Positions 9,301 to 16,865 of a stretch of DNA of 64,000 nt are shown piece after piece (the first letter of the stretch is position 1; every line of letters starts with the position of its first letter). The stretch is taken from assembly GCA_025666215.1 (NCBI GenBank), contig CP102593.1:4477001-4541000 (forward strand), in the 5' to 3' direction. Under the pieces are notes generated by a model. It was not told the origin of the DNA. It was given only the letters and a program-made list of their open reading frames with translations, and did not search any database. Source of the DNA: Xanthomonas campestris pv. phormiicola. Its GTDB lineage: Bacteria > Pseudomonadota > Gammaproteobacteria > Xanthomonadales > Xanthomonadaceae. A program made the translations under genes and the position numbers.

Positions 9301-9554
9301 CGCAGGCGCCGCAGGACGGCGTGGCCTATGTCCAGCACCGCATGTGGCAGGACCGCGAGCGCGTGTCGGCGCTGTTCCAGCAAGGCGCCACCGTGTTCGT
9401 CTGCGGCGACGGCGAGCACATGGCGCCGGCGGTGCGCGACACCTTCGTGCGCATCTACCGCGACAGCATGGGGGTCAGCGCCGAAGACGCCAACACCTGG
9501 GCCGACCGCATCGAACGCGAACACGGCCGCTATGTGGCGGATATCTTCTCGTGA
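6381..9554 (+). CDS. CYP102-type self-sufficient cytochrome P450:reductase fusion
   Basis: A 1057-residue protein, close to the 1049 of P450 BM3 and co-linear with it. The P450 domain has the ENIRYQMVTFLIAGHETTSG I-helix (Thr near 270), the ETLRLWP ExxR motif and FGNGARACIGRGFAM with the haem-ligand Cys403. A proline/alanine-rich linker leads to an FMN flavodoxin domain (LLVLYGGNSGSCEAF), then FAD (RQYSISSSP) and pyridine-nucleotide (CAGSGIAPFHGF, VFVCGDGEHMAPAV) domains. Family members hydroxylate fatty acids near the omega end, with electrons passed within one chain. Two deviations stand out. Arg47 and Tyr51, which grip the fatty-acid carboxylate in BM3, are Leu and Val here, while Phe87 is kept. 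The NADPH 2'-phosphate contacts (Ser965-Arg966, Lys972, Trp1046 in BM3) read Ser-Gln, Val and Phe. The cytosolic location is inferred from the lack of any signal or anchor. Confidence 0.95.
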   Translation: MTDAIPQPRSLPLLGNFHHLDGDAPVQSLMRLAKVHGPIFRLNSGPLSLTVLSGQDLVDEVCDETRFEKKLHRPLQTLRDLGGDGLFTAYNDEPNWAKAHRLLMPAFGPIGVRAMFGRMEDIAEQMLQRWERFGPDAVIDVADNMTRLTLDTIALCAFDYRFNSFYQNEMHPFVAAMVGALAEAGSRARRPDIANRLLAPGRRRYEADLAMIRSVADTLIAERRADPDAAAREDLLNLMLYGRDQATGAALSDENIRYQMVTFLIAGHETTSGLLSFALYLLLRHPAAMARARQAVDAALGTQPPQVEDLAKLRYIEQILQETLRLWPTAPAFAVAAREATTLAGRYAVTPQDTLLVLIPTLHRDPKVWEDPEAFRPERFAPDAAERLPPNAWKPFGNGARACIGRGFAMQEAQLVLTMILQRFDLDQVDPNYQLEIAETLTLKPDGFRIRARRRDDVALRRRSAVPSAPQKVLAPATAPAAASAATGSPLLVLYGGNSGSCEAFAQRIGGDAAAQGYAPVVAPLDDHVGRLPRDGAVVVVTSSYEGQPPDNARRFLAWVETLAHGDLAGVRYAVFGSGNRQWARTYQAIPKRVDAALEAAGAARFRPRGETDAGGDFFGGFDAWYAGLWADLGLALGKATMEQTAQALEVDIVPAARLGALRLTELDQGRIVDNRELVDMSAAFARSKRHIEIALPEGMRYRTGDYLAVLPRNPAAQVERVLRRFGLASDTQVIIGQRPGAASGLPSGYPVALAQVLADYVELAQPATRAQVAQLAAATRCPPDRAALETLAAEPAYTDQVLARKTSLLDLLERFPACELALGAFLGALPPMRARQYSISSSPLRDPAQCSLTVAVLDAPALSGIGRRRGVASTYLAGLEAGALVSVAVRPSQASFHPPEDPATPIILVCAGSGIAPFHGFLQERAIQKAGGREVGEALLFFGIDHPDVDCLYKAELQRWQEMGVVDVRLAFSQAPQDGVAYVQHRMWQDRERVSALFQQGATVFVCGDGEHMAPAVRDTFVRIYRDSMGVSAEDANTWADRIEREHGRYVADIFS

Positions 9555-9694
9555 CGGCGAGGACGGCGAGCGCGTGTTTGCTGCATCCGTATGCGGGCAA
9601 GGAAACACGCAGGCGCGTCCACGTCCGCTGCCGCAGCGCGCCGGCAGACGTGGACGATGGCGCAGGGCCTGCCTGCGCCATCGCCCATGCAAGG

Positions 9695-9850
9695 CTACTT
9701 CTTCAACGACGCATCGTCGCCGGACTTGGTCGCGGCCGCGTCCTCGGCCGGACGGTCGCGATTCTTCTTCGCCCGGGTGATCAGATACATGGCCGATCCG
9801 ATGAACAGGATGAACAGTCCGGCGACCCATGGCATCAGCGTGGTGTCCAT
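9695..9850 (-). CDS. Small single-pass membrane protein, 51 aa
   Basis: MDTTLMPWVAGLFILFIGSA begins a 51-residue protein with one membrane helix (about residues 7-25) and a charged, lysine-rich tail (RAKKNRDRPAED...SLKK). A CGGAG ribosome site lies about 6 bases before the ATG. The gene is convergent with the P450 gene. The composition (short hydrophobic anchor, then a soluble basic/acidic tail) is typical of small bacterial membrane proteins, but I do not recognise a named family. Confidence 0.6.
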   Translation of the reverse strand: MDTTLMPWVAGLFILFIGSAMYLITRAKKNRDRPAEDAAATKSGDDASLKK

Positions 9851-9958
9851 GCAAAGCTCCGTGGTTGTGCGGCCCCTAACACACCACATCGCGGGTGAAG
9901 GGCTTGCTAGCCTGTGCCCGCAGCCGCGCGAGCGCGTCGTCCACTCAGGAGCGTTCGG

Positions 9959-10438
9959 ATGATCAGCAAGAACACGATTTGCCTCTGGTTCGACGGCACC
10001 GCGCTGGAGGCCGCAACGTTCTACGCCGCCACCTTCGCCGACAGCGCGGTCAAGGCCGTGCACCGCGCACCGGGCGACTATCCTGCGGGCAGGCAGGGCG
10101 AGGTGCTGACGGTCGAGTTCAGCGTGCTCGGCATCCCCTGCCTCGGCCTCAACGGCGGCCCGGCGTTCCCGCACAGCGAGGCGTTCTCGTTCCAGGTGGC
10201 GACCGACGACCAGGCCGAAACCGACCGCCTGTGGAACGCGATCGTCGGCAACGGCGGCCAGGAAAGCGCCTGCGGCTGGTGCAAGGACAAGTGGGGCCTG
10301 TCGTGGCAGATCACCCCGCGCGTGCTGACCGCCGCGATCGCCGATCCGGATCCCGCCGCGGCCAAGCGCGCGTTCGAGGCGATGATGGGCATGACCCGGA
10401 TCGACATCGCCGCGATCGAAGCCGCATGGCGCGGCTGA
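9959..10438 (+). CDS. VOC-superfamily protein (PhnB/3-demethylubiquinone methyltransferase-like fold)
   Basis: A 159-residue protein starting MISKNTICLWFDGTALEAAT. The pattern CLWFDGxAxEAAxFYxxxF, then GLNGGPxFxxSEAFSFQV, CGWCKDKWGLSWQITPR and AMMxMxKIDIAA-like ending matches the PhnB-like VOC proteins often mis-annotated as 3-demethylubiquinone-9 3-methyltransferase. These have paired beta-alpha-beta-beta-beta modules and usually no proven reaction. AGGAG about 4 bases upstream of the ATG supports this start. The gene stands alone on the plus strand ahead of the metallo-beta-lactamase-fold gene. Substrate unknown. Confidence 0.85.
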   Translation: MISKNTICLWFDGTALEAATFYAATFADSAVKAVHRAPGDYPAGRQGEVLTVEFSVLGIPCLGLNGGPAFPHSEAFSFQVATDDQAETDRLWNAIVGNGGQESACGWCKDKWGLSWQITPRVLTAAIADPDPAAAKRAFEAMMGMTRIDIAAIEAAWRG

Positions 10439-10555
10439 GACGGCACGGGATCGAGCCGGGAGCCGGTGCCTGATGGATCGAGATCGCCACTCGCCTACCC
10501 GTTCGCCGCTGCTCGACCTGCGCCATTGCCCTCCCATCGCCTCGATCACACTCCG

Positions 10556-11545
10556 ATGAAAAACCCCTACTACAACGGCCCCATCAGCGACCACTTCGAC
10601 GGGATGCGCTTCTTCAACCCCGGCCAGCCGTCCATCGACAATTCGCTGGGAAAGGTACTGCGCTGGAAAGCCGCCATGGGCGCGGTACCGTGGCCCAAGC
10701 AGGTGCCGGTGAACCCCACCGTTCCTGCGCAGCGCAGCGATCGCATGCGCGTCACCATGGTCGGCCATGCCACCTTGCTGATCCAGGTGGCCGGCATCAA
10801 CCTCCTCACCGATCCGGTCTGGTCGCAACGCGCCAGTCCCTCGCAAATCGCCGGTCCGAAGCGGGTCACGGCGCCAGGCGTGACGTTCGCGGACCTGCCG
10901 CCGATCGATGTGGTGCTGCTGAGCCACAACCACTACGACCACTTCGACATCGCGACCTTGCGCAAGCTGCATCATGCGCATCGCCCGCTGTTCGTGATGC
11001 CGCTGGGCAACGACCTGCTGCTGCGCAACAGCGTTCCCGAGGCACGGATCGCAACCGGCGACTGGCACGATCGGCTGCCGATCGGCGACACCGCGACGGC
11101 GACCCTCACCCGCGCCAACCACTGGTCCAGCCGCGGCGTGCGCGACCGCAGGATGGCGCTGTGGTGCGGCTTCTTCATCCAGACCGCGCGCGGCTCGCTC
11201 TGGTTCGCAGGGGACACCGCCTACGGCAATGGCGCCATCTTTCGCGAGATCCGCGCCAGGCACGGCGCCCCCGATGTGGCCTTGATCCCCATCGGCGCCT
11301 ACGCGCCGCGCTGGTTCATGGCGCCGCAGCATGTCGACCCCGCCGAAGCCGTGCGCATCTTCCAGGACACCGGCGCCCGGCAGGCCCTGGGCATTCACTG
11401 GGGCACCTTCCAACTCACCGACGAAGCGCGCGAAGAGCCGCGCGAGAAACTGTCCGAAGCGCTACGGCTGGCGGGCATTGCCGCCGCCGGGTTCGTCGCC
11501 GCCGAACCCGGGCAGGTCTTCGACTTCGGCGATCTTCAGGACTGA
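10556..11545 (+). CDS. Metallo-beta-lactamase-fold hydrolase (NAPE-PLD/UlaG-like)
   Basis: A 329-residue protein with the metal-binding signature LLSHNHYDHFD (HxHxDH), preceded by VGHATLLIQVAGINLLTDPV and followed by FAGDTAYG (third-metal Asp) and LGIHWGTFQLTDEA (final His). This arrangement and the MRFFNPG opening match the N-acyl-phosphatidylethanolamine phospholipase D-like branch of the fold, which in bacteria acts on phosphodiester or other small substrates. No signal peptide is seen, so it is probably cytoplasmic. The start at MKNPYYNG fits the family's usual N-terminus, although no strong ribosome site is visible and a start about 30 codons upstream remains possible. Confidence 0.88.
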   Translation: MKNPYYNGPISDHFDGMRFFNPGQPSIDNSLGKVLRWKAAMGAVPWPKQVPVNPTVPAQRSDRMRVTMVGHATLLIQVAGINLLTDPVWSQRASPSQIAGPKRVTAPGVTFADLPPIDVVLLSHNHYDHFDIATLRKLHHAHRPLFVMPLGNDLLLRNSVPEARIATGDWHDRLPIGDTATATLTRANHWSSRGVRDRRMALWCGFFIQTARGSLWFAGDTAYGNGAIFREIRARHGAPDVALIPIGAYAPRWFMAPQHVDPAEAVRIFQDTGARQALGIHWGTFQLTDEAREEPREKLSEALRLAGIAAAGFVAAEPGQVFDFGDLQD

Positions 11546-11763
11546 CGCCGGGTCGGCCTCCTCCCGCAAACGCGCTCGACCGATGCCGCATCGCTTCGGC
11601 GCGCCAGCCCTGCCGCCTGCGCATCGCGCATGCACGCACGCCGTCTGCGCAGGCGACGAGGACGGCAACGCCTCGACCCAGCACGCCTACCGGCACGGCA
11701 CGCACAGCCGGCCCGATCCTGGCACTGGCGATATGCTGTAGACCGTTCCCGACAACCTGCAGC

Positions 11764-12930
11764 ATGAGCCCGATCAAGTTCGGCATGTGGAGCACCATCC
11801 TGTTGCTCGGCAGCCTGCACGGCGTGCTGGGTGCGGTCTTGCTGTCGCTGGCCCCGGCCAACCGCAGCGCCAACCGCTGCCTGGCGGCGTTGCTGTTGGT
11901 GGTGGTGGCGCTGGTCACCCCGTACACGCTGGGCTACGCCGGCGTCTACGATGCCTATCCGCAGCTGACCTATGCGCCGTTCTTCTGGGAGTTGGCGATC
12001 GGCCCCCTGGTGTGGATGTACGTGCGCCAGCTGGCGCATGCGCGCCTGCCGCGCTACTGGTACTGCCACCTGCTACCCGGGGCGCTGCAAGGCCTCTACT
12101 ACAGCGTGTTGTTCACCTGGCCGCTGTCGCGCAAGTGGGCCTGGGACGCGCAGGTCCAGCAGCCCTGGGTGCAGCCGGCGCAGGACGCGCTGGTGCTGGT
12201 GTCGCTGGCCGTCTATCTGGGCCTGGCCTGGCGCCAGTACCTGGACTATCAACGCTGGCTGGAACAGCACAGCGGCGCGCGCGAGGAACTGCGGCTGTCC
12301 TGGCTGCGCGGCTTCCTGGTCGCCGCCTCGCTGCTGGTGCTGCTGCGGCTGGGGTTCACCGTCACCGATCGGCTGCTGCGGCCGCTGTCCTATTTCGACG
12401 AGTTCCCGCGCTACCTGGGCCTGGTGCTGTTGATGTACTACCTGGGCCTGGAAGGCTGGCGGCATGCGCGCGTCGCCTATCCGCGGCGCGCCTCGGCACA
12501 GCGCGCGACCGAGACCACCGCGGCGGTGCCAGAGACAGCGCAGCCCGTCGAGCCGGACACAGCCGCAACGGCCGGCGCAGGCACGGAGAAGGACTGGGCT
12601 GCACTGGGCCAACGCTTTGCCGCGCAGGTGGCCGCGCAAGGCTGGTGGCGCGAGCCGGAGCTGAGCCTGGGCGAACTGGCGCGGCGCCTGGGCACCAACA
12701 GCAATTACCTGTCGCGCGCCTTGAACGAAGGCCTGGGCCAGAGCTTCAGCGAGTTCCTCAACCGCCAGCGCATCGCCGAGGCGCAGGCGCTGCTGGCCGG
12801 CAGCGACGACGTGCTGGCCATCGCCCTGCGCGTGGGCTTCGGCTCCAAGGCCAGCTTCAATCGCGTGTTCCGCGCCTACGTCGGCCGCACGCCCAGCGAC
12901 TACCGCCGCGCGCAACGTCCCATCGCCTGA
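11764..12930 (+). CDS. AraC-family regulator with N-terminal membrane sensor
   Basis: A 388-residue protein. The first ~240 residues hold about seven hydrophobic helices (WSTILLLGSLHGVLGAVLLS and following). An Ala/Pro/Thr-rich linker then leads to a C-terminal AraC DNA-binding domain (LSLGELARRLGTNSNYLSRA, VLAIALRVGFGSKASFNRVF, RTPSDYRRAQ). Such 7-transmembrane AraC proteins are common in Xanthomonas and Bacteroidetes relatives. They are thought to transmit a membrane signal directly to DNA. The S41-family gene begins 79 bp downstream on the same strand and may be a target, but no operator is recognisable. Confidence 0.88.
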   Translation: MSPIKFGMWSTILLLGSLHGVLGAVLLSLAPANRSANRCLAALLLVVVALVTPYTLGYAGVYDAYPQLTYAPFFWELAIGPLVWMYVRQLAHARLPRYWYCHLLPGALQGLYYSVLFTWPLSRKWAWDAQVQQPWVQPAQDALVLVSLAVYLGLAWRQYLDYQRWLEQHSGAREELRLSWLRGFLVAASLLVLLRLGFTVTDRLLRPLSYFDEFPRYLGLVLLMYYLGLEGWRHARVAYPRRASAQRATETTAAVPETAQPVEPDTAATAGAGTEKDWAALGQRFAAQVAAQGWWREPELSLGELARRLGTNSNYLSRALNEGLGQSFSEFLNRQRIAEAQALLAGSDDVLAIALRVGFGSKASFNRVFRAYVGRTPSDYRRAQRPIA

Positions 12931-13009
12931 AAAACATGGCGCGCAGGCGCTTTTGAGTCGCCGCGATGGTGGCAGCCGCGCAGGCTGGGCGCTCTTCCGA
13001 GGATCGCCC

Positions 13010-14578
13010 ATGCCCCCTCTCCTGCTTCGCCTGTGCGCCTGGCCGCTGTGCCTGGCGCTGCTGCTGTGTGCCCCGGCCGCGCATGGCGCCGTCGCAGCGC
13101 CCGCCGACCTCCCCGCCGATCCGCGCGCGGACAGCCCCCTGCCCGGCCCCGGCCTGGTCGCCGATGTCGACCTGCTGCGCCAGGCCTATACCGCCCTGCA
13201 CCCGGGCCTCTACCGCTACGTCGGCGAAGCCGAGATGGCGCGCCGCTTCGATGCGCTGCGCGAGCAAGTGCGCAACGGCGCCACCCTGGGCCAGGCCTAT
13301 CTGGCCTTTTCCCGGTTCACCGCAGGCATCCGCTGCGGCCACACCTATCCCAACTTCGCCAACCAGCCCGAGCCGATCCGGCGCGCCCTGTTCGAGCACG
13401 CAGGCCTGTTGCCGTTCCAGTTCGCCTGGCTGGACGGACGCATGGTGGTCACCCGCGATGGCAGCGTGCCGGAACGCCTGCCACGCGGCACGCAGGTGCT
13501 GGCGATCGACGGCGTCCCGGTCGAGCGCATCCTGTCTGCCCTGATGCAGGTGGCGCGCGCGGACGGCGGCAACGACGCCAAGCGCGTCGCGCAGATGCAG
13601 ATCCAGGGCCGCGAACGGACCGAGGCGTTCGACGTCTATCTGCCGCTGCTGTTCCCGCAGATCGGGCGCAACCCGCTGCTGCGCGTGCAGCGTCCTGGCG
13701 AGAGCGCCCCGCGCACTCTGCGCGTGCAGGGCTTCACTCCCGCACAGCGCAGCGCGATGGCCAGTGTGCGCGAACGCGGCAGCAATGCACCGGCATGGAC
13801 GATTCGCATGCAGACCCCGAAGTTGGCCGTGCTGAGCATGCCCGACTGGGCGCTGTACGACAGCGCCTGGGACTGGCGCGGCTTCCTGGACAGCACCTTC
13901 GCCGACTTGGATGCGCGCCAGGTGCCGGCGCTGGTGATCGACCTGCGCGGCAACGAAGGCGGGCTGGGCGAGGTCGGCAACGCACTGCTGGCGCACTTGA
14001 CCGCCCAGCCCGTGCGCCTGCCGCAGCTACGCCAACTGGTGCGCTACCGGCGCGTACCCGACGCGCTCGCGCCGTACCTGACCACCTGGGATGCCTCCTT
14101 CCGCGACTGGGGCGACGCCGCGCAGGCCTATGACGGCCACTACTATTCCCTGACCCGCTGGCAACCAGTGACCGCGAACGTCGTCGTGCAGCCGCAGGCG
14201 CCGCATTACCGCGGCAAGGTGTTCGTGCTGATCGGCGCGGACAACAGCTCGGCCACATTCGGATTCGCCAGCCAGATCAAGGCCAGCAGCCTGGCGACGC
14301 TGATCGGCCAAAGCAGCGGCGGCAACCGCCGCGGCATCAACGGCAGCGCCTTCTTCTTCCTGCACCTGCCGCATTCGGGCATCGAACTGGATCTGCCACT
14401 GGTCGGCCAGTACCCGGCCGACGCGCAACCCGATGCCGGCATCGCACCGGATGTGGCGGTCGCACCCGGCATCGCCGATATCGCCGCGGGTCGCGATGTG
14501 GAAATGGCCGCTGCCCTGAAGGCATTGGCGGACATGCCGGGCGAGTCGCCTTCGTCGTCGCCAGGGCACTCGCGGTAA
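13010..14578 (+). CDS. Exported S41-family (tail-specific) peptidase-like protein
   Basis: A 522-residue protein with a clear signal peptide (MPPLLLRLCAWPLCLALLLC, cleaving near AHG). It has a helical N-terminal domain (DLLRQAYTALHPGLYRY, then CGHTYPNF) and the S41 catalytic domain: VIDLRGNEGG, then VFVLIGADNSSATFGFA with the probable Ser nucleophile in the NSSA turn, and QSSGGNRRGINGSAFFFL. A ribosome site CGAGGA lies about 6 bases before the chosen ATG; an upstream start at 12953 would disrupt the signal peptide. S41 proteins of this type are periplasmic or secreted. The physiological substrate is not known. Confidence 0.85.
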   Translation: MPPLLLRLCAWPLCLALLLCAPAAHGAVAAPADLPADPRADSPLPGPGLVADVDLLRQAYTALHPGLYRYVGEAEMARRFDALREQVRNGATLGQAYLAFSRFTAGIRCGHTYPNFANQPEPIRRALFEHAGLLPFQFAWLDGRMVVTRDGSVPERLPRGTQVLAIDGVPVERILSALMQVARADGGNDAKRVAQMQIQGRERTEAFDVYLPLLFPQIGRNPLLRVQRPGESAPRTLRVQGFTPAQRSAMASVRERGSNAPAWTIRMQTPKLAVLSMPDWALYDSAWDWRGFLDSTFADLDARQVPALVIDLRGNEGGLGEVGNALLAHLTAQPVRLPQLRQLVRYRRVPDALAPYLTTWDASFRDWGDAAQAYDGHYYSLTRWQPVTANVVVQPQAPHYRGKVFVLIGADNSSATFGFASQIKASSLATLIGQSSGGNRRGINGSAFFFLHLPHSGIELDLPLVGQYPADAQPDAGIAPDVAVAPGIADIAAGRDVEMAAALKALADMPGESPSSSPGHSR

Positions 14579-14718
14579 CAGCGCTGCAGATCAGCGCGTT
14601 GCACCGGCCGATGTTCCTGCCACCGCTTGATGCCGCCATCGGCAGCACCACGCGCGCGATGCGGTCTTGCCGGCGTCTGCCTGCGACACGCTGGCAGCAC
14701 GCCCACGAAGCGTACGCA

Positions 14719-14860
14719 TCACCCAATCGGGCAAAGCGGCTTCTCCCCAGGCCACAACGTCAGCACCCGCACGCCCGTGCCCGTCACCGCCACGGTGTGC
14801 TCGAACTGCGCCGACGGCTTGCCGTCGCGCGTGTGCACCGGCCATCGATCCGGCAGCGCG
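14719..14860 (-). pseudogene. 3' remnant of a methionine aminopeptidase gene
   Basis: Reading leftward, the last ~45 codons give [20 protein letters not shown], then [17 protein letters not shown] to a TGA at 14719-14721. This matches the end of type I methionine aminopeptidase, including the [11 protein letters not shown] segment that carries the last metal-binding Glu. Upstream the frame breaks (MGKDIAAV... lies in another phase) and the body of the enzyme is absent. It is a leftover fragment, not a working gene. The rest of the 14579-14939 gap shows no other gene. Confidence 0.7.
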
Positions 14861-14896
14861 CGCGCCGGGGCGCACCGCGGCGATGTCCTTCCCCAT

Positions 14897-14926
14897 CGCG
14901 CCGCCCGCGTGCAGGTGGGCGGCGCG
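14897..14926. terminator. Perfect 10-bp hairpin between map remnant and sugar dehydrogenase
   Basis: CGCGCCGCCC / GGGCGGCGCG with a 10-base loop lies just past the stop of the leftward sugar dehydrogenase gene. It has no T run, so it is called a possible terminator only. Confidence 0.45.
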
Positions 14927-14939
14927 GGTCTGCGCTCGG

Positions 14940-16244
14940 TCAGAAACTCACGCGCCAGACGCTGTTGCCGACGTCATCGGCAATCAGCAGCGCGCCGTCC
15001 TTGTCCTGCGCCAGGCCGACCGGGGCGCCGAACAGCTGCGACTGGTCCTGCGAGTGGAAGCCGCTGACCACGGTCTGCGGCGGACCGGCCGGCCGCCCCT
15101 GCCGGAACGGCACGTAGACCACCTGGTAGCCGCTGAGCGGCGAGCGGTTCCAGCTGCCGTGCTCGGCCACGAACGCGCCTTCGCGGTACTTCGCCGGCAG
15201 CATCTCGCCGCGGGAGAACCACAGGCCCAACGCGGCCACATGCGAGCCCAGCGCGTAGTCCGGCTTGATCGCCCTGGCCACCAGGTCCGGCCGCTGATCC
15301 TTGACCCGCACATCCACGTTCTGCCCGTAATAGCTGTACGGCCAGCCGTAGAATCCGCCGTCCTGCACCGAGGTCAGGTAGTCGGGCACCAGATCGGCGC
15401 CGATCTCGTCGCGCTCGTTGGCGATCGCCCACAGCGCGCCGGTGTGCGGCTCCCACTGCAGTCCGGTCGGATTGCGGATGCCGGAGGCGAAGATGCGGCT
15501 GCTGGCCGAGGCGACATCCACTTCCAGCACGGCCGCGTGGCGGTACTCCACGTCCAGCCCGTTCTCGCCGATGTTGCTGTTGGAGCCCACGCCGACGTAC
15601 AGCTTGCGGCCGTCGGGACTGGCCAGCAGCGCCTTGGTCCAATGGTGCTCGATCGTGCCGGGGAGATCGGCGAACAGCGTGCCGGCCGCGGTGATCTCGG
15701 TCTGGCCGGCGACGTAGGGGAACTTCATGATGCTGTCGGTGTTGGCGACGTACAGCGCATCGCCGATCAGCTGCACGCCGAACGGCGAGTGCAGCCCCTT
15801 CAGGAACGCATGCTGCTCCCACTTGCCGTCCGCGGTCCTGCGCAGCAGGGTGATGCGGTTGCCGCCCTTGGCGCTCTTGCCGGAACGGCCCTGGATCAGG
15901 CCGGCGATCAGCTGCTTGGGCGTGGTGACCGGCTCCATGCCCGGCGAGTTGGCCTCCACCACCAGCACGTCGTCGTTGGGCAGCACGTACAGCTGGCGCG
16001 GATGCTTCAGGCCGCCGGCGATCTTCTCGATCTTCAGGCCTGCCGCTACCGTGGGCGCCTGGCCCTCCTTCCAGCCCACGCCCTCGGGAACCCGCATCGG
16101 CGGCAGCAGGAAATTGCGGGCTTCCGGCAACGGCGGCGCGTTGCCCGACTGCTGGGTCGGTTCGAGCGAGGCCTTGCCGCTGCAGGCGGCCAGGGCCAGC
16201 GCGCAGCTCAGGGCGAAGGTGGACGTGCAGAGGCGCTTAGCCAT
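14940..16244 (-). CDS. PQQ-dependent sugar (sorbosone-type) dehydrogenase, lipoprotein
   Basis: A 434-residue protein. The start at 16244 gives a lipoprotein signal with lipobox LAAC ([20 protein letters not shown], then Cys), so it is probably anchored in the outer or inner membrane facing the periplasm. The body has the six-bladed propeller hallmarks of soluble-type glucose/sorbosone dehydrogenases: [64 protein letters not shown] and [11 protein letters not shown]. These oxidise aldoses or sorbosone using PQQ. The start overlaps the end of the DUF2231 gene by 8 bp, so the two form an operon. The DUF2231 protein may be its membrane electron partner, but that is inference. Confidence 0.88.
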   Translation of the reverse strand: MAKRLCTSTFALSCALALAACSGKASLEPTQQSGNAPPLPEARNFLLPPMRVPEGVGWKEGQAPTVAAGLKIEKIAGGLKHPRQLYVLPNDDVLVVEANSPGMEPVTTPKQLIAGLIQGRSGKSAKGGNRITLLRRTADGKWEQHAFLKGLHSPFGVQLIGDALYVANTDSIMKFPYVAGQTEITAAGTLFADLPGTIEHHWTKALLASPDGRKLYVGVGSNSNIGENGLDVEYRHAAVLEVDVASASSRIFASGIRNPTGLQWEPHTGALWAIANERDEIGADLVPDYLTSVQDGGFYGWPYSYYGQNVDVRVKDQRPDLVARAIKPDYALGSHVAALGLWFSRGEMLPAKYREGAFVAEHGSWNRSPLSGYQVVYVPFRQGRPAGPPQTVVSGFHSQDQSQLFGAPVGLAQDKDGALLIADDVGNSVWRVSF

Positions 16245-16680
16245 GCGCGTAGCCCTCGCGCGATGTGATGCGGATGGCGATGAGCACATGCCCGATCGCG
16301 AGCAGCGCGACCGTGGCGATCGAGAGCCAGAGGCCCGCGGGGACCACCGCATACGCATCGCGGCTGTGCACGAAGGAGTTGAAGATGGCGGCGACGATGG
16401 CGAGCAGGTTCAGCCAGAAGTCGAGCCGTTCCGCCGGCAGCACCGAGCGTCGCGAGGTGATCCAGACCTGCACCAGGTTGATCAGGCGCGGCACGATGGC
16501 GATGACCAGGCCGATCGCGATCAGCCAGGCCGCCGCCTTGGTCCACAGCATCACCGCGCTGCGGGCGTAGACGATGTCGAAGATCAGCGCGGCGACGAAG
16601 CAGCCGAACGGGATGGGGTTGAGCAGGCCGTAGAGGGCGTTGGCCACCACGGAACGGCGCGCTGCAGTCTGCAGATGCAT
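16237..16680 (-). CDS. DUF2231 four-helix membrane protein
   Basis: A 147-residue integral membrane protein with four hydrophobic helices (NPIPFGCFVAALIFDIVYAR, AAAWLIAIGLVIAIVPRLIN, NLLAIVAAIFNSFVHSRDAY, LSIATVALLAIGHVLIAIRI). Conserved His/Asp/Arg in the VHSRDAY segment fit DUF2231. Members are often next to dehydrogenases or cytochromes and have been suggested to bind haem, though no function is proven. It is translationally coupled to the downstream PQQ dehydrogenase (8-bp overlap), which suggests a shared periplasmic oxidation role. Confidence 0.85.
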   Translation of the reverse strand: MHLQTAARRSVVANALYGLLNPIPFGCFVAALIFDIVYARSAVMLWTKAAAWLIAIGLVIAIVPRLINLVQVWITSRRSVLPAERLDFWLNLLAIVAAIFNSFVHSRDAYAVVPAGLWLSIATVALLAIGHVLIAIRITSREGYAHG

Positions 16681-16733
16681 GAGACGGCTCTCGACGAAGG
16701 GAGGAATGGGGCGAATCGCCCGCTCACCACGAA

Positions 16734-16753
16734 ACCGCGGAACGCTCCGCGGT
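16734..16753 (-). terminator. Hairpin downstream of the LacI gene
   Basis: ACCGCGG / CCGCGGT with a 6-base loop, in the 185-bp gap after the LacI-family gene. It separates that unit from the DUF2231-dehydrogenase operon. No T run follows. Confidence 0.4.
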
Positions 16754-16865
16754 GGTGGTGCGACCCACTATCTGCCCGTCTCTGTCTAGAGGGTGTCGCG
16801 ATGGCACGGCGCAATCCGCCGTGTCGTCCGGACTCGCCGCTGCGGCCACACCCGCGATCGCAGCG

